From contig CAYNRE010000024.1 of NCBI GenBank assembly GCA_964399535.1, positions 60,367 through 124,366 on the forward strand: a DNA stretch of 64,000 bases, written 5' to 3'. The notes beneath the pieces were generated by a model that saw only the letters and a list, made by a program, of their open reading frames with translations, searched no databases and was not told where the DNA came from. This stretch comes from CAYNRE01 sp964399535 (GTDB lineage: Bacteria; Planctomycetota; Planctomycetia; Pirellulales; CAYNRE01). Position 1 is the first letter of the stretch, and every line of letters begins with the position of its first letter. The translations under genes and the position numbers were made by a program. Positions 34,888 to 43,957 of the stretch are shown here, piece by piece.

Positions 34888-35982
34888 CTACGGCCGAGCG
34901 AGGGGGTCGCGCGCCAGGGGAGCGGCGGAACCCGCCGTGGTTCGCCCGCCGCACCGCGGAGCACCAAACTCCACGGCCCAGCGACCGAGCACACAGCGGA
35001 GGTTTTCAGCCAGGCCCGGATGATCGGGTTGCCAGGCCTGGGCCATCAGCAGCAACTGCGCGGCATCGCCGTAGGCTCGCTGCGCGACCGACCTGGCCGC
35101 CCAGCGGTTACAGGCGGCGACCGCGTTCTGTCGCGCGCGCTCGGCCGCTGGGTCGAGCTGCCAGGCCACGCGGCTTGCCAGGATTGCCTCGGCAAACTCC
35201 TCCTGGTCCAGTGCCCGGCACCCGCGGTTGTAGAACACGGCACCGACCAGTTCCCGGTCGGTCAGGCCGCGGCCCCGGGGCGGGCGCTCCGCTCGGGCCC
35301 CGGCTTGTGTCTGGTGGGCGGGCTCGCCGCGCGGCGAGGTCGATTCCAATTCGATCCGGGCATCGCCCAGTTGAACCGCAATGCGCACGTGGGAGGGAAG
35401 TTCGATCGCCACCGCTTGGTAGCCAGCCTGGCGCAAGAGCGACAGGTACAGCACCGAAGCGCTCAGGCAGTTATAGTCGCCCCCCTGCATGGCCGGGCGC
35501 ACTTGGCTGGCCTCGCGCTGGTAGGCTCCGGTGAGCACCCGTTGGTGCAACAGGGCCAGCAACTCGCGCGGCCGGTCGGGCGCATTCGCGGCCTGCTGAT
35601 CGGCGCGACGAATCAGTTCCTGACACCTGCTTCGCCAGGCCTGCTGCAAATGCTCGGCTTCGGCCGCGGTGCACTCTCCCGCCGCCACCAGCGCCGCCTG
35701 AATCAGGCCAAACCGGTCGAGCCGCCCGTCGCGCAGGTCGTCGAACAGCTGCTTTTCGTCCGGGCAGGGAGCAACGATCCGGCTGCCCACCGAGAGCGCG
35801 CCCGGTGGCTCCGGCGGCGGCGCGAGCGATTGGGCCTGTAGATCGCTTTCGGTAAGGATCCGAATCCCCAGCACCATCCAGGAAAAAATGCTTGCCGCCC
35901 GGCCGATGGGTTGGCGCCGCTCCGGATGCCGACCGGGACCAGCCCCGGCAAATGCTTCGAGGAAAGTTTTGTCAGTCGCCAT
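34888..35982 (-). CDS. transglutaminase-like protein with TPR-type C-terminus
   Basis: 364 residues from the ATG at 35982. A single hydrophobic segment near the N-terminus (IFSWMVLGIRIL) anchors or secretes it. The centre has GDYNCLSASVLYLSLLRQ and LPSHVRIAVQ, the Cys and His of the transglutaminase-like/SirB1 cysteine-protease fold. Two helical repeats follow (FYNRGCRALDQEEFAEAI) of TPR type. The C-terminus is basic and low-complexity. Papain-like peptidase or a non-catalytic relative is possible. It is divergent from the GH5-type hydrolase. Confidence 0.75.
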   Translation of the reverse strand: MATDKTFLEAFAGAGPGRHPERRQPIGRAASIFSWMVLGIRILTESDLQAQSLAPPPEPPGALSVGSRIVAPCPDEKQLFDDLRDGRLDRFGLIQAALVAAGECTAAEAEHLQQAWRSRCQELIRRADQQAANAPDRPRELLALLHQRVLTGAYQREASQVRPAMQGGDYNCLSASVLYLSLLRQAGYQAVAIELPSHVRIAVQLGDARIELESTSPRGEPAHQTQAGARAERPPRGRGLTDRELVGAVFYNRGCRALDQEEFAEAILASRVAWQLDPAAERARQNAVAACNRWAARSVAQRAYGDAAQLLLMAQAWQPDHPGLAENLRCVLGRWAVEFGAPRCGGRTTAGSAAPLARDPLARP

Positions 35983-36311
35983 GGTCGAGTGCTGGGTGCC
36001 CGTCGGGGCGGCAGGCGTACGCGAAGCATGCACGGCGTGCAAAATGCCGGGTTGCTGCCAACTCGGCAGGCCGCGAGCCAAGCGCGGCGGGCAGCGCGCG
36101 TGGCTCGCCTTCCTGGCTGGCAGGGTGCCGCGGTTGTCGAGCGCCGGCCGTCGGGTAGCGGGTGCCGGATGCAGCGGGTGCCGCGTCCGGCGGTGGTCTG
36201 CGATACTCTAGGTCGCTCCCCGAGTTGCTCGGGGGCCCGCCCCGACGGTCGCGCCGCCAGCCCGCTGTCGGTGGCGCGGATTGAGCGGATTGGGGTGCCG
36301 GAGAACTCACC
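35983..36311. other. divergent 329-base intergenic region
   Basis: Between the transglutaminase-like gene (-) and the GH5-type gene (+). No element could be supported. Confidence 0.35.
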
Positions 36312-37505
36312 ATGCCTTATCTGCCGCCCGGCCGACGGCCCAAGCCAGGGTGTCGGGCCAACTGCCTTCCCACGCGCGTGGCCTTGGCAACTTCCGTGCT
36401 GGTCCTGGCGTGGGGCTGGCCGGCCCAGTCGCAACCCCGCGGCGCCGATCCGCGGTCGGGCTCCCCGCCGGCGGAGCCCCTTTACCCGCTGCGGGTTTCC
36501 GACGATGGCCGCGGGTTTGTAACCCTCTTGCCCAGCGGAGAACGGCGGCCCACGGATCTGCGGGGGTTCAACTACGATCACGACCGCCAGGGCCGGCTGA
36601 TCGAAGACTATTGGCTCGACGAGTGGCCTACGGTCGAGGCCGACTTTCAGGAAATGCGCGACCTGGGCGCAAGCGCGGTACGGATCCATTTGCAACTGGG
36701 CCGATTCCTGCCGCGCCCCGACGAGCCCGACCCGCGACACCTGGGCCAATTAAGCCGGCTACTGGAGCTGGCCGAGCGCACGGGGCTGTATCTCGACCTG
36801 ACCGGGCTGGGCTGCTACCACCGGGCCGACGTGCCTGCCTGGTACGATCAGCTCGACGAGGCGGGGCGCTGGCAAGTTCAGTGCCGGTTTTGGGAAGAGC
36901 TGGCCCGGGCCTGCCGCGGCAGCCCCGCGGTGTGGTGCTTCGACCTGATGAACGAGCCGGTGGTGAGCGGCGGACGGCGCGAGAACGGCGACTGGCTGGG
37001 GCCGCCCTTCGCGGGCAAGCACTTCGTACAGTTCATCACGCTCGACACGGCGGGCCGCGCCCGGCCCGACGTGGCCCGGGCCTGGGTTGCGCAGCTTTGC
37101 GGCGCGATTCGCCGGCACGACCCCGAGCGGCTGATTACCGTGGGGCTGGTCGATTGGAGCCTGGACCGCCCGGGGCTCTCCTCGGGCTTCGTGCCCCAGG
37201 CCGTTGCGGGGCCGCTCGACTTTCTCTGTGTGCACCATTACCCCGAGTCGGGCCAGGTCGCCGAGGGGCTGAAGACGCTTGCGGGGTTTCAGGTGGGAAA
37301 GCCGCTGGTTTTGGAAGAAACCTTTCCGCTGCGGTGTTCCTTGAACGAGCTGGAGGAGTTCCTCGGCGGCGCCGAGCCCGAGTTGGCCGGCTGGCTGGGG
37401 TTCTACTGGGGACAAACCGCCAGCGAATGTCGCCAAGGGGGCACGCTGGCCGAGGCGATCACCGCGGCCTGGCTCGAGTGGTTTCAGCGCAGAACGCGGA
37501 ACTAA
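36312..37505 (+). CDS. GH5-like secreted glycoside hydrolase
   Basis: 397 residues. A signal peptide is likely around residues 21-40 (TRVALATSVLVLAWGWPAQS). The (beta/alpha)8 barrel has the acid/base Glu215 in FDLMNEPVV and the nucleophile region LVLEETFPL (Glu335 or Glu336), with HHYPE before it. This resembles GH5/cellulase-family hydrolases such as mannanases. Substrate, beta-linked glucan or mannan, is unknown. It is a single gene with no CBM. The start has no good Shine-Dalgarno. Confidence 0.83.
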   Translation: MPYLPPGRRPKPGCRANCLPTRVALATSVLVLAWGWPAQSQPRGADPRSGSPPAEPLYPLRVSDDGRGFVTLLPSGERRPTDLRGFNYDHDRQGRLIEDYWLDEWPTVEADFQEMRDLGASAVRIHLQLGRFLPRPDEPDPRHLGQLSRLLELAERTGLYLDLTGLGCYHRADVPAWYDQLDEAGRWQVQCRFWEELARACRGSPAVWCFDLMNEPVVSGGRRENGDWLGPPFAGKHFVQFITLDTAGRARPDVARAWVAQLCGAIRRHDPERLITVGLVDWSLDRPGLSSGFVPQAVAGPLDFLCVHHYPESGQVAEGLKTLAGFQVGKPLVLEETFPLRCSLNELEEFLGGAEPELAGWLGFYWGQTASECRQGGTLAEAITAAWLEWFQRRTRN

Positions 37506-37617
37506 TCCGCCGCTCGCCAATCGGCGTGCGCAATACACGCCCCTTTGAATCGGATCCGCGGGGCAGTGGCGATCGGCAGGCAAGAGGCGCAGTACCGCGC
37601 GGGGGAATCGGTTTGGC

Positions 37618-38562
37618 CTAATCAAACAACTTGCTCACCGATTCGTTGCGGTGGATGCGCTTGATCGCCTCGCCCAACAGCGGCGCGACGGTAAGCTGCT
37701 TGATCTTGGGCAGTTGGGCCTCGGGTCGCAGCGGAATGGTGTCGGTCAGCACCACGCTGTCGATTGGCGCGCCTTGCAGCTTTTCCAGCGCGGCGCCGCA
37801 GAGCACCCCGTGGGTGGCCGCCACGTGAATCTCCTTGGCCCCCGCCTCTTTTACGATTCGGGCCGCGCCGCAGATCGAGCCGCCCGTCGAGATCATATCG
37901 TCGAAGAGCAGGGCCACCCGCCCTTCGATCGGTCCGCCGATAATGTTTCGCTGCTCGGTCAACTCGGCGCTGGCGCGGCGCTTATCGACAATCGCTAGCC
38001 GGCCGCCCATGCGTTTGGCGTGTCCCAGGGCTCGCTTGATGCTCCCCTCGTCGGGGCTGACCACGACGATCGATTCCTTGGAGCCGATCTTTTTGAGGAA
38101 GTAGTCGTTCAGCACCGGGGCCGCGTAGAGGTGATCGACCGGCACGTCGAAAAAGCCCTGGATCTGGGCCGCGTGCAGGTCCATGGCCAGCACCCGGTCG
38201 GCCCCGGCCCGGGTAATGATGTTGGCCACGAGCTTGGCCGTAATCGGCACCCGGCCGGCGTCTTTGCGGTCTTGCCGGGCATAGCCGTAATAGGGAATCA
38301 CCGTGGTCACCCGTTCGGCGCTGGCCCGTTTACAGCTCTCGATCATGATCAAGAGCTCCATCAGGTTTTCGTTCACGGGGGGGCAGGTGGGCTGCACCAG
38401 GAACACATCGCGGCCGCGGACGTCTTCCTCGATTTTGCACGAGATTTCGCCGTCGGGGAAATTGCCGATCGAAATCTGGGCGATCGGCAGGCTCAAGTAC
38501 TCGCAAATCCGCTGGGCCAACTCCGGATTGGCGCGTCCGCTGAAGATCTTCAGATCGTTCAT
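37618..38562 (-). CDS. prs: ribose-phosphate pyrophosphokinase
   Basis: 314 residues from the ATG at 38562. FSGRANPELAQRICEYL, then the catalytic flexible loop region YYGYARQDRKDAGRVPITA, the ribose-phosphate region DLHAAQIQGFFDVP, VVSPDEGS, and the PRPP-binding loop DDMISTGGSICGAA are all intact. It makes PRPP from ribose 5-phosphate and ATP for purine, pyrimidine, His and Trp synthesis. The 248-residue uridylyltransferase gene lies 109 bases upstream on the same strand, a common neighbour pair in bacteria (glmU-prs). Confidence 0.97.
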   Translation of the reverse strand: MNDLKIFSGRANPELAQRICEYLSLPIAQISIGNFPDGEISCKIEEDVRGRDVFLVQPTCPPVNENLMELLIMIESCKRASAERVTTVIPYYGYARQDRKDAGRVPITAKLVANIITRAGADRVLAMDLHAAQIQGFFDVPVDHLYAAPVLNDYFLKKIGSKESIVVVSPDEGSIKRALGHAKRMGGRLAIVDKRRASAELTEQRNIIGGPIEGRVALLFDDMISTGGSICGAARIVKEAGAKEIHVAATHGVLCGAALEKLQGAPIDSVVLTDTIPLRPEAQLPKIKQLTVAPLLGEAIKRIHRNESVSKLFD

Positions 38563-38671
38563 GCTGGAATGCTTTGGCTTCCTGAGAAATACCGCCCGTC
38601 CCACGCCGCCCGCGCGCCTGCCGGCGAGGAGCCGGCCAGCCTTGCAAACACCGGTACCACCCCCTGGGGAG

Positions 38672-39418
38672 CTACGGGTTCCCTTCGCTTTGCATGGCCG
38701 CTTCAACCACGGCCAACTCGTCGGGGCTGTTGATCGAGAGCGCCTCCGAGGGCTGGAGCACCGCCAGCGCCTCGACCCTTTGCCCCGCCGCCAGCAGCTT
38801 GCCCGGGCAATCGGTCAGGTAGTATTCCCCCTGGGCGTTGTCGGGCCGAATCTGGTCGAGCGCCCAAAACAATTGCCGGCAGTCGAACACGTAACAGCTC
38901 AGATTCACCTCGGTCAACTTCCGCTCCTCGGGCGTCGCGTCTTTTTCCTCGACAATCGCCTGAAAGCGCCCCTGGTGGTCGCGGACGATGCGGCCCAGCC
39001 CGGCTGGGTCGGTCTTATGGGCCGTGCCCAACAAACAGGCGGGCCGGGTTTTGGCAAATTCGTCGAGCAGCCTGCGGAGCGAATTGGGGCGAATCATCGG
39101 CGAATCGCCCGCCAGCACAATCACCGGTCCCTGGTAGTCGGCCAGCGCCTCGCGGCACATCAGCACGGCATGGCCGGTTCCGAGCTGCTGGGCTTGCAGG
39201 GCACAGCGCAAGTTCTTGCGACTGGCCAGCTCGCGCTGCACGTCGTCGGCCCGGTAGCCGACCACCACCACGGTCTGGTCGACGCCGGCCCGCTCGAGCG
39301 TGTCGAGCACATAATGAATCATGGGCCGGCCCAGCACCGGGACCAACACTTTGGGCAGTTCGGATTTCATCCGCGTGCCCTTGCCGGCCGCCATCACCAC
39401 CGCCGCCGCGTGCGCCAT
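38672..39418 (-). CDS. GlmU-type uridylyltransferase domain, lacking acetyltransferase domain
   Basis: 248 residues, about half of GlmU. The pyrophosphorylase motif AAGKGTRMKSELPKVL, QLGTGHAVLM, LAGDSPMI, and KTDPAGLGRIVR are present, as in the N-terminal N-acetylglucosamine-1-phosphate uridylyltransferase domain. The C-terminal left-handed beta-helix acetyltransferase domain is absent: the frame ends soon after SEALSINSPDEL. The GlmU Asp for metal binding is retained. It likely makes UDP-GlcNAc or another NDP-sugar with the acetylation step carried out elsewhere. It forms a pair with prs. Confidence 0.88.
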   Translation of the reverse strand: MAHAAAVVMAAGKGTRMKSELPKVLVPVLGRPMIHYVLDTLERAGVDQTVVVVGYRADDVQRELASRKNLRCALQAQQLGTGHAVLMCREALADYQGPVIVLAGDSPMIRPNSLRRLLDEFAKTRPACLLGTAHKTDPAGLGRIVRDHQGRFQAIVEEKDATPEERKLTEVNLSCYVFDCRQLFWALDQIRPDNAQGEYYLTDCPGKLLAAGQRVEALAVLQPSEALSINSPDELAVVEAAMQSEGNP

Positions 39419-39759
39419 GCCTGGATGTTTCCCCCGAAACGCGTTTGGATTGTGCGGGCGACCTTTGGCAGTCGATCGCCAAACCCCTATTCTTGCCCAA
39501 GAGGGGGCAGGTCCGCCAGTAGCGTGGTTGGCCGGTCCGTGGTCGAGGGCGTCTGGCGCGCACCCCGGGCCGAGGCTGTCGAAGCCAGCCAGCGTCGGTT
39601 CAACCCGACCCGAACGCGGTTCGCCAGCGGGGGTGGCCCGCGGAATCGACGCCCCCCTATTTCAGAAACGTGGTAAACTTGCTCCAGGGCGAACATTTTG
39701 CCGCGCGGCGCCGTCCCAAGCGGTCCGACGGAGTCGCCCTGGGGGCGGTTGCAATCGGC
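39419..39759. other. 341-base divergent intergenic region
   Basis: Between the GlmU-like gene (-) and the sulfotransferase (+). I see no gene; frames upstream of the sulfotransferase ATG are without character. Confidence 0.35.
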
Positions 39760-40320
39760 ATGAAGATCTTTGGCTTGGGGTTATCGAAAACCGGCACCAC
39801 CAGCCTGGCCAAAGCGCTCGAGCTGCTGGGCTTCCGAGTCGATCACCGGGGCCGGGTTTTCGTCGACCGGCCCCCCGAGCAGTTGCTCGACCTCGACGGA
39901 GCCACCGACGAGTTGGCCACCTGCTACGCGCTGCTCGATCAGCGCTATCCGGGCGCAAAGTTCATTCTGACGGTCCGCGAACTCGATGGCTGGCTCAAGT
40001 CGTGCAGCCACCATTTTCGTCAGCCGCTCGAACCTGGTACTTGGGGCACCGAGCAAATCGAGCGGCTCTATGGCACCACCGTCTTCGACCCCCAGAAGTT
40101 CGCCGAAGGTTACGGCCGCCACCAGCAAGCGGTGCTCGATTACTTTCGCGACCGACCCGCGGATCTGTTGGTGATCGACATTTCGGCCGGCGAGGGCTGG
40201 GAACGGCTCTGCCCGTTCCTGGGCCGTCCGATACCCAAGCAGCCCTTTCCCCGCGAGAATGTGAGCCGCTCGTGGAGCCGGGTACTGCGGAAGGTGAGAA
40301 GCCTGTGGCGGACGGGATGA
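39760..40320 (+). CDS. P-loop sulfotransferase-family protein
   Basis: 186 residues from the ATG at 39760. The 5'-phosphosulfate loop GLSKTGTTSLAKALELLG is typical of the Sulfotransfer_4-like family. Later blocks TVRELDGWLKSCSHHF and PFPRENVSRSW fit the 3'-phosphate-binding region. It would use PAPS to sulfate a carbohydrate or lipid; the acceptor is unknown. It is followed by an APH-type kinase gene 140 bases later, preceded by a 15-base tandem duplication. Confidence 0.82.
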   Translation: MKIFGLGLSKTGTTSLAKALELLGFRVDHRGRVFVDRPPEQLLDLDGATDELATCYALLDQRYPGAKFILTVRELDGWLKSCSHHFRQPLEPGTWGTEQIERLYGTTVFDPQKFAEGYGRHQQAVLDYFRDRPADLLVIDISAGEGWERLCPFLGRPIPKQPFPRENVSRSWSRVLRKVRSLWRTG

Positions 40321-40362
40321 ACCCGCGGACGGCACCGCCGGTGCCCGAGCGCCCGAGTGGCT

Positions 40363-40392
40363 AAGTGCTCAGTGCCCAAGTGCTCAGTGCCC
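40363..40392. repeat. tandem duplication of 15 bases
   Basis: AAGTGCTCAGTGCCC occurs twice head-to-tail at 40363-40377 and 40378-40392, both exact, between the sulfotransferase and kinase genes. Probably a slippage duplication. Confidence 0.9.
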
Positions 40393-40460
40393 GGGCACGG
40401 ATTCCATGCAGTGCCGGTTCCGCTGATCACCGGCGCGAAACCGTCGAGCGGCGCCCCCCG

Positions 40461-41990
40461 ATGACTGCGACTCCGGAGACGACTGGCCAGGCCGTCGACC
40501 CTGTGGCCGACCCGGCCGCCGGCGCCGCGGCGCTGGTGATGGTGGCCCGGCCCGGCAGCCGCGTGGCTTTGGCCGCGGGCTGGCCGGCCATCGGTGTCGC
40601 CCAGCGGCTGAGCGGGTGGGGCGTGGAAGTCGACTCGCACTGCGCGGCAAGCTCGACATCCACGGCCGACCGCTGGTATGGCCTGGTCGATTCCCGCCTG
40701 GCCTGGGGCCGTTGGAGCCAGGCGGGGCGCCCCGAGCGGTGTCCAGACAGCCTGGCGATCGTCCAGCGCTGGGCCGTGTTTCCCGGTGCCCGGCGGCCAG
40801 CCTACCTGATTCCCTGGCAGAACCCTCACGTGCCGGCCGAGTTGGAACGGGCCGTTGTTACGGCCCAGTTCGCGCCGCTCAATCGGCCCGGTTGGCAGGG
40901 AAAGCTGAAGGCCCTTTTGGCCGGCCTGGCCGCTCGCGGGCGGGGCCGATGGATGGCCCCGGCGATGCTGTACGAGGCTCTGCCCCGGGGCGCGGGAAGG
41001 CGGGGCCGAGAAGGGAACTCCCCGAACGGGAGCGAACCGAGCGACCCGGCCGGCGTCTCGTTCACCGAGGAATTGGCTACCGCCGTGCTGGGGGTGCCAG
41101 CGACGCCGATCTTGTGGATGGTGCGCCTAACGCACAGCGTGGTGGTGCCCTGCTGGGTGCCGCAAACCCAGAGGCTAGTGTTCCTCAAGCTGCCGCTCAG
41201 CCCGCGAGGGTCGGCGGCCTTAAACGCCCATCGGGCGTTCGTGGAGTGGATCCGCGATACCTGGCCCGGGGCAGATGCGTTGCCAGTGCCACGGGTGATG
41301 GCCTCGGGCAGCTACCGCACGCAACCCTACCTGATCGAATCGGCCCTGGACGGCATGGGGGGCGGTCGCATTCGCGCTCCGCTCGACCAACTGCTTCCGG
41401 GCGCGACCGACGCGCTAGGGAACCTGCAAGCGCCGTGCCGCTGCGACCCCTCCCAGGCGCAGCAATTATGGAATCAGCGTCTGAATGGCTTGACCGAGCA
41501 CCCGTGGTGCGCGGCCAGGGAGGGCTTCGATCGACTCGGCCAGGCGGCGCGGCGGCAGTTAGACTTGCTGAGGTGGGCCACGATCGCGCACAACGATTTT
41601 CACCTGGGCAACGTCGTTTACGATCGACAGCTTCGGGTATCGGGCGTGCTCGACTGGGACCTGGCCGATCGGGTCGGGGCGCCGGCCCTGGACCTGATTC
41701 ATCTTCTGGTCAGCGTGGCCCTGCGCCGCCGTCGCCGTCCCGACAAAGCGGACGTGATTCGCCAGTTGGGAAAAGGCCAGTTTCCGGCCGAAGCGCAAGC
41801 CTGGGAGCGATACGCGCGGCACTTGTCGCTGGCCGACAATCTCAACCGTTGGCTACCGCTGTACCTGGTCTCGCAGCTCTGGCGGCTAACGCTACAAGCC
41901 GAGTACGAAACGCCCGATAGCCCGGCCGCGCGACAGATGGCGGACCAGGCTGCGCGGCTGATCCGGCTCGGTGCGGAGCTGGCGGGTTAA
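40461..41990 (+). CDS. APH-family (aminoglycoside-phosphotransferase-like) kinase
   Basis: 509 residues from the ATG at 40461. The C-terminal kinase domain has the Brenner motif HNDFHLGNVVYD and the metal Asp region GVLDWDLADRVGAP, with the usual DLIHLL next. The N-terminal 200 residues are of unknown character. It is long for a drug-resistance enzyme (about 270 residues). The sulfotransferase beside it suggests sugar or lipid modification, but antibiotic phosphorylation cannot be excluded. Confidence 0.83.
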   Translation: MTATPETTGQAVDPVADPAAGAAALVMVARPGSRVALAAGWPAIGVAQRLSGWGVEVDSHCAASSTSTADRWYGLVDSRLAWGRWSQAGRPERCPDSLAIVQRWAVFPGARRPAYLIPWQNPHVPAELERAVVTAQFAPLNRPGWQGKLKALLAGLAARGRGRWMAPAMLYEALPRGAGRRGREGNSPNGSEPSDPAGVSFTEELATAVLGVPATPILWMVRLTHSVVVPCWVPQTQRLVFLKLPLSPRGSAALNAHRAFVEWIRDTWPGADALPVPRVMASGSYRTQPYLIESALDGMGGGRIRAPLDQLLPGATDALGNLQAPCRCDPSQAQQLWNQRLNGLTEHPWCAAREGFDRLGQAARRQLDLLRWATIAHNDFHLGNVVYDRQLRVSGVLDWDLADRVGAPALDLIHLLVSVALRRRRRPDKADVIRQLGKGQFPAEAQAWERYARHLSLADNLNRWLPLYLVSQLWRLTLQAEYETPDSPAARQMADQAARLIRLGAELAG

Positions 41991-42118
41991 GTCAGATCCC
42001 CGTGCGGCCCAGCGAGCCTTGCCGACGCCCGCGCAAGGGACGAACAGGTAGGTTGTTCGGCGGCCAGTAGAAGCCGGGCGCTCCGTTCATTCGCGGAAAC
42101 CCTGTCGCGCTGCGCAGG

Positions 42119-42835
42119 CTAGTCAATCCACCATTGGCAATCGCCGTATCGGGCGGCCACGAGTTCGCCGGTGCGCTCGCGGGGCCAGGACTCCAGGGGC
42201 GGCGGATCCCCCCAGGCCTGGCGAATGGCCTCGCAAACGGCCCCACCGGGAAGGTCGAGATTGGTCACGAACCGCCGGTGGGGGCGGCCTTGGCGATAGG
42301 CCGGTTCGCGCGGTGGGTGGCGCAGCAGTTCGTCGACCAGCGCCAGCGGGAAGTTGTAGAGCAGCGTGCCATGATAAACCAGGTGAGTTCGCCGGCAGCG
42401 GAGGCTATTGCCGGAGAACTTGCGCCCGCCGCTGGCCAAATCGCTGATTCCCGATCGCTCGGCCGGGCAGCCCCGTGTCTGCAGTGCGCCGGCAAGGCGC
42501 GACAACACGAGCTGGTGAACGGCGGAAAGCTGCCTTAACTCGGGCCGCAGCTCGTAACTAAGCACCACGGCGTACATCAGGCAACCGGGACCGGTCACGA
42601 TCGCGGCGCCGCCGCTCGATCGCCGGGCGACAGGCACCCGCCGCTGGCGGGCCCGATCGAGCCACACCTCGCGACCTGGGTCGGAACCTCGCCCCACGAC
42701 CACCAAGGGGGCGGTGGGCTCCCAAATTCGCAGCACCTCGCTGGGTCGGCCTGCCTGTTCGGCTTGGTCGAGCAGCGCGTCGTCGAGCGCCAAATTCTCG
42801 GCCGGCGTCGTAAGCGTAAGTTCCAGCAATCGCAT
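42119..42835 (-). CDS. lipoate-protein ligase-like (BPL/LPL fold) protein
   Basis: 238 residues from the ATG at 42835. VARRSSGGAAIVTGPGCLMY matches the RRxSGGG...NLxY loop of LplA/LipM-type enzymes and GRKFSGNSLRCRRTHLVYHG holds the catalytic Lys as in KISGSAQR. It would transfer lipoate or octanoate to E2/GcvH-type proteins. It is a single gene. Octanoyl transfer or another acyl-protein ligation in this family is possible. Confidence 0.86.
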   Translation of the reverse strand: MRLLELTLTTPAENLALDDALLDQAEQAGRPSEVLRIWEPTAPLVVVGRGSDPGREVWLDRARQRRVPVARRSSGGAAIVTGPGCLMYAVVLSYELRPELRQLSAVHQLVLSRLAGALQTRGCPAERSGISDLASGGRKFSGNSLRCRRTHLVYHGTLLYNFPLALVDELLRHPPREPAYRQGRPHRRFVTNLDLPGGAVCEAIRQAWGDPPPLESWPRERTGELVAARYGDCQWWID

Positions 42836-43006
42836 CGGCGGCCCTACGCGGCGGGAGCGACATTCAGCGATGCTCGGTAGGCTGAGTTGCTCGGTTGGGT
42901 AGCTCGGATCATTGACTTGGCCGGCCCGCTCGGCCCTGGGGGGCGAGCGGCGCACCAGGCCGGAAGCTGGCAAGTCAGCCTGACACGCCCCGCCGCCCGG
43001 CGAACC

Positions 43007-43834
43007 TCAGCGACCGTTCAGCGACCAGTCGTAGGGCAGCGTTCGCACGGTCACCGCCGGGTCGCTTGCTAACAGGCGGGCCGACTCGCTGGGAAAGTAC
43101 CGCGCTACGAAGCGCAGCAGGCCTGCCGCGTCGGGCGCGAAATCCTTGGTGTAATAGCTCAGTATCCAAGACAGATCCAAACGCTTGGCGGCGGTATCGT
43201 AGCCGAACTTGCTCGGATCGGCGAAAAACGCCTTCGCGTTGTCGTCGAGTTGCCGGTCCAGGTCGTCGGCCGTGTAGGCCGTTCGGGCCAAACGGGGACA
43301 GCCTTTGCTGGCGCAAACCAGGGCGAAGTGAATTCGCGGATCGCCCAGGGGGCGCAGTTGCTCGTGCTCGATCTGGTGCAGCGAGTACTCCCCCTGGCCG
43401 ACCGGCAATATCAGGTCGTGCCAGATGTGGTACCCGATCAGCCGGGGAGTGTGGTTGCGAATGCTGCTGGTCGGATACTCGCGGAGGATGCCTTCGACCG
43501 TCACGGCGTTGTAGGCGTTGATCCAAAAGGCAAGCACCGCGGCCCGAGGAACTTCGGGCGAGGGCCGTCCGCGACTCAGATCGGCCAGATAGCCTTGCAG
43601 CTTGCCACGGTCAGCCGTGCTCGATTTCCAGGCGGCGTAGTCAACGGTTCCGGCATCGTCGACGTATTGCGTCAAAAGCGAGGTCCAGGCGGCGTGATCC
43701 ACCTGGTTCAGCGCAACTTGCTCGCCAGCCGCCCAACGCCGACCGACGTGTACCTTTTCGCCGGCCTGGGCGCGAGCCAAGCCCCCGGCGATGAGCCCGG
43801 TTAACACCAAGGCGGTGAGTAGGTAGCGGGGCAT
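43007..43834 (-). CDS. secreted DUF547-domain protein
   Basis: 275 residues from the ATG at 43834. A signal peptide is visible (YLLTALVLTGLIAGGLARAQA). DUF547 hallmark VLAFWINAYNAVTVEGIL is followed by HFALVCASKGCPRL and WILSYYTKDFAP. The family is widely distributed with unknown function, often secreted. Possibly in the same transcription unit with the PqaA-type gene on the same strand (123-base gap). Confidence 0.88.
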   Translation of the reverse strand: MPRYLLTALVLTGLIAGGLARAQAGEKVHVGRRWAAGEQVALNQVDHAAWTSLLTQYVDDAGTVDYAAWKSSTADRGKLQGYLADLSRGRPSPEVPRAAVLAFWINAYNAVTVEGILREYPTSSIRNHTPRLIGYHIWHDLILPVGQGEYSLHQIEHEQLRPLGDPRIHFALVCASKGCPRLARTAYTADDLDRQLDDNAKAFFADPSKFGYDTAAKRLDLSWILSYYTKDFAPDAAGLLRFVARYFPSESARLLASDPAVTVRTLPYDWSLNGR

Positions 43835-43957
43835 GGCGCGCTGCCGTGGGGGAGCCGAGGTGGCCAGCGTGGCGTTTGCGCAGACGACCGACCGTGCCCT
43901 GGGGGTGGGCACTGGCGTGCGCCCCCCAGGACCGCGTCGCGGTGGCCGCGCGATCGG

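Noticed and set aside
40461..41990. Antibiotic-resistance phosphotransferase
   Set aside because: It is about twice the length of drug kinases and sits with a sulfotransferase; resistance is not supported by sequence alone.
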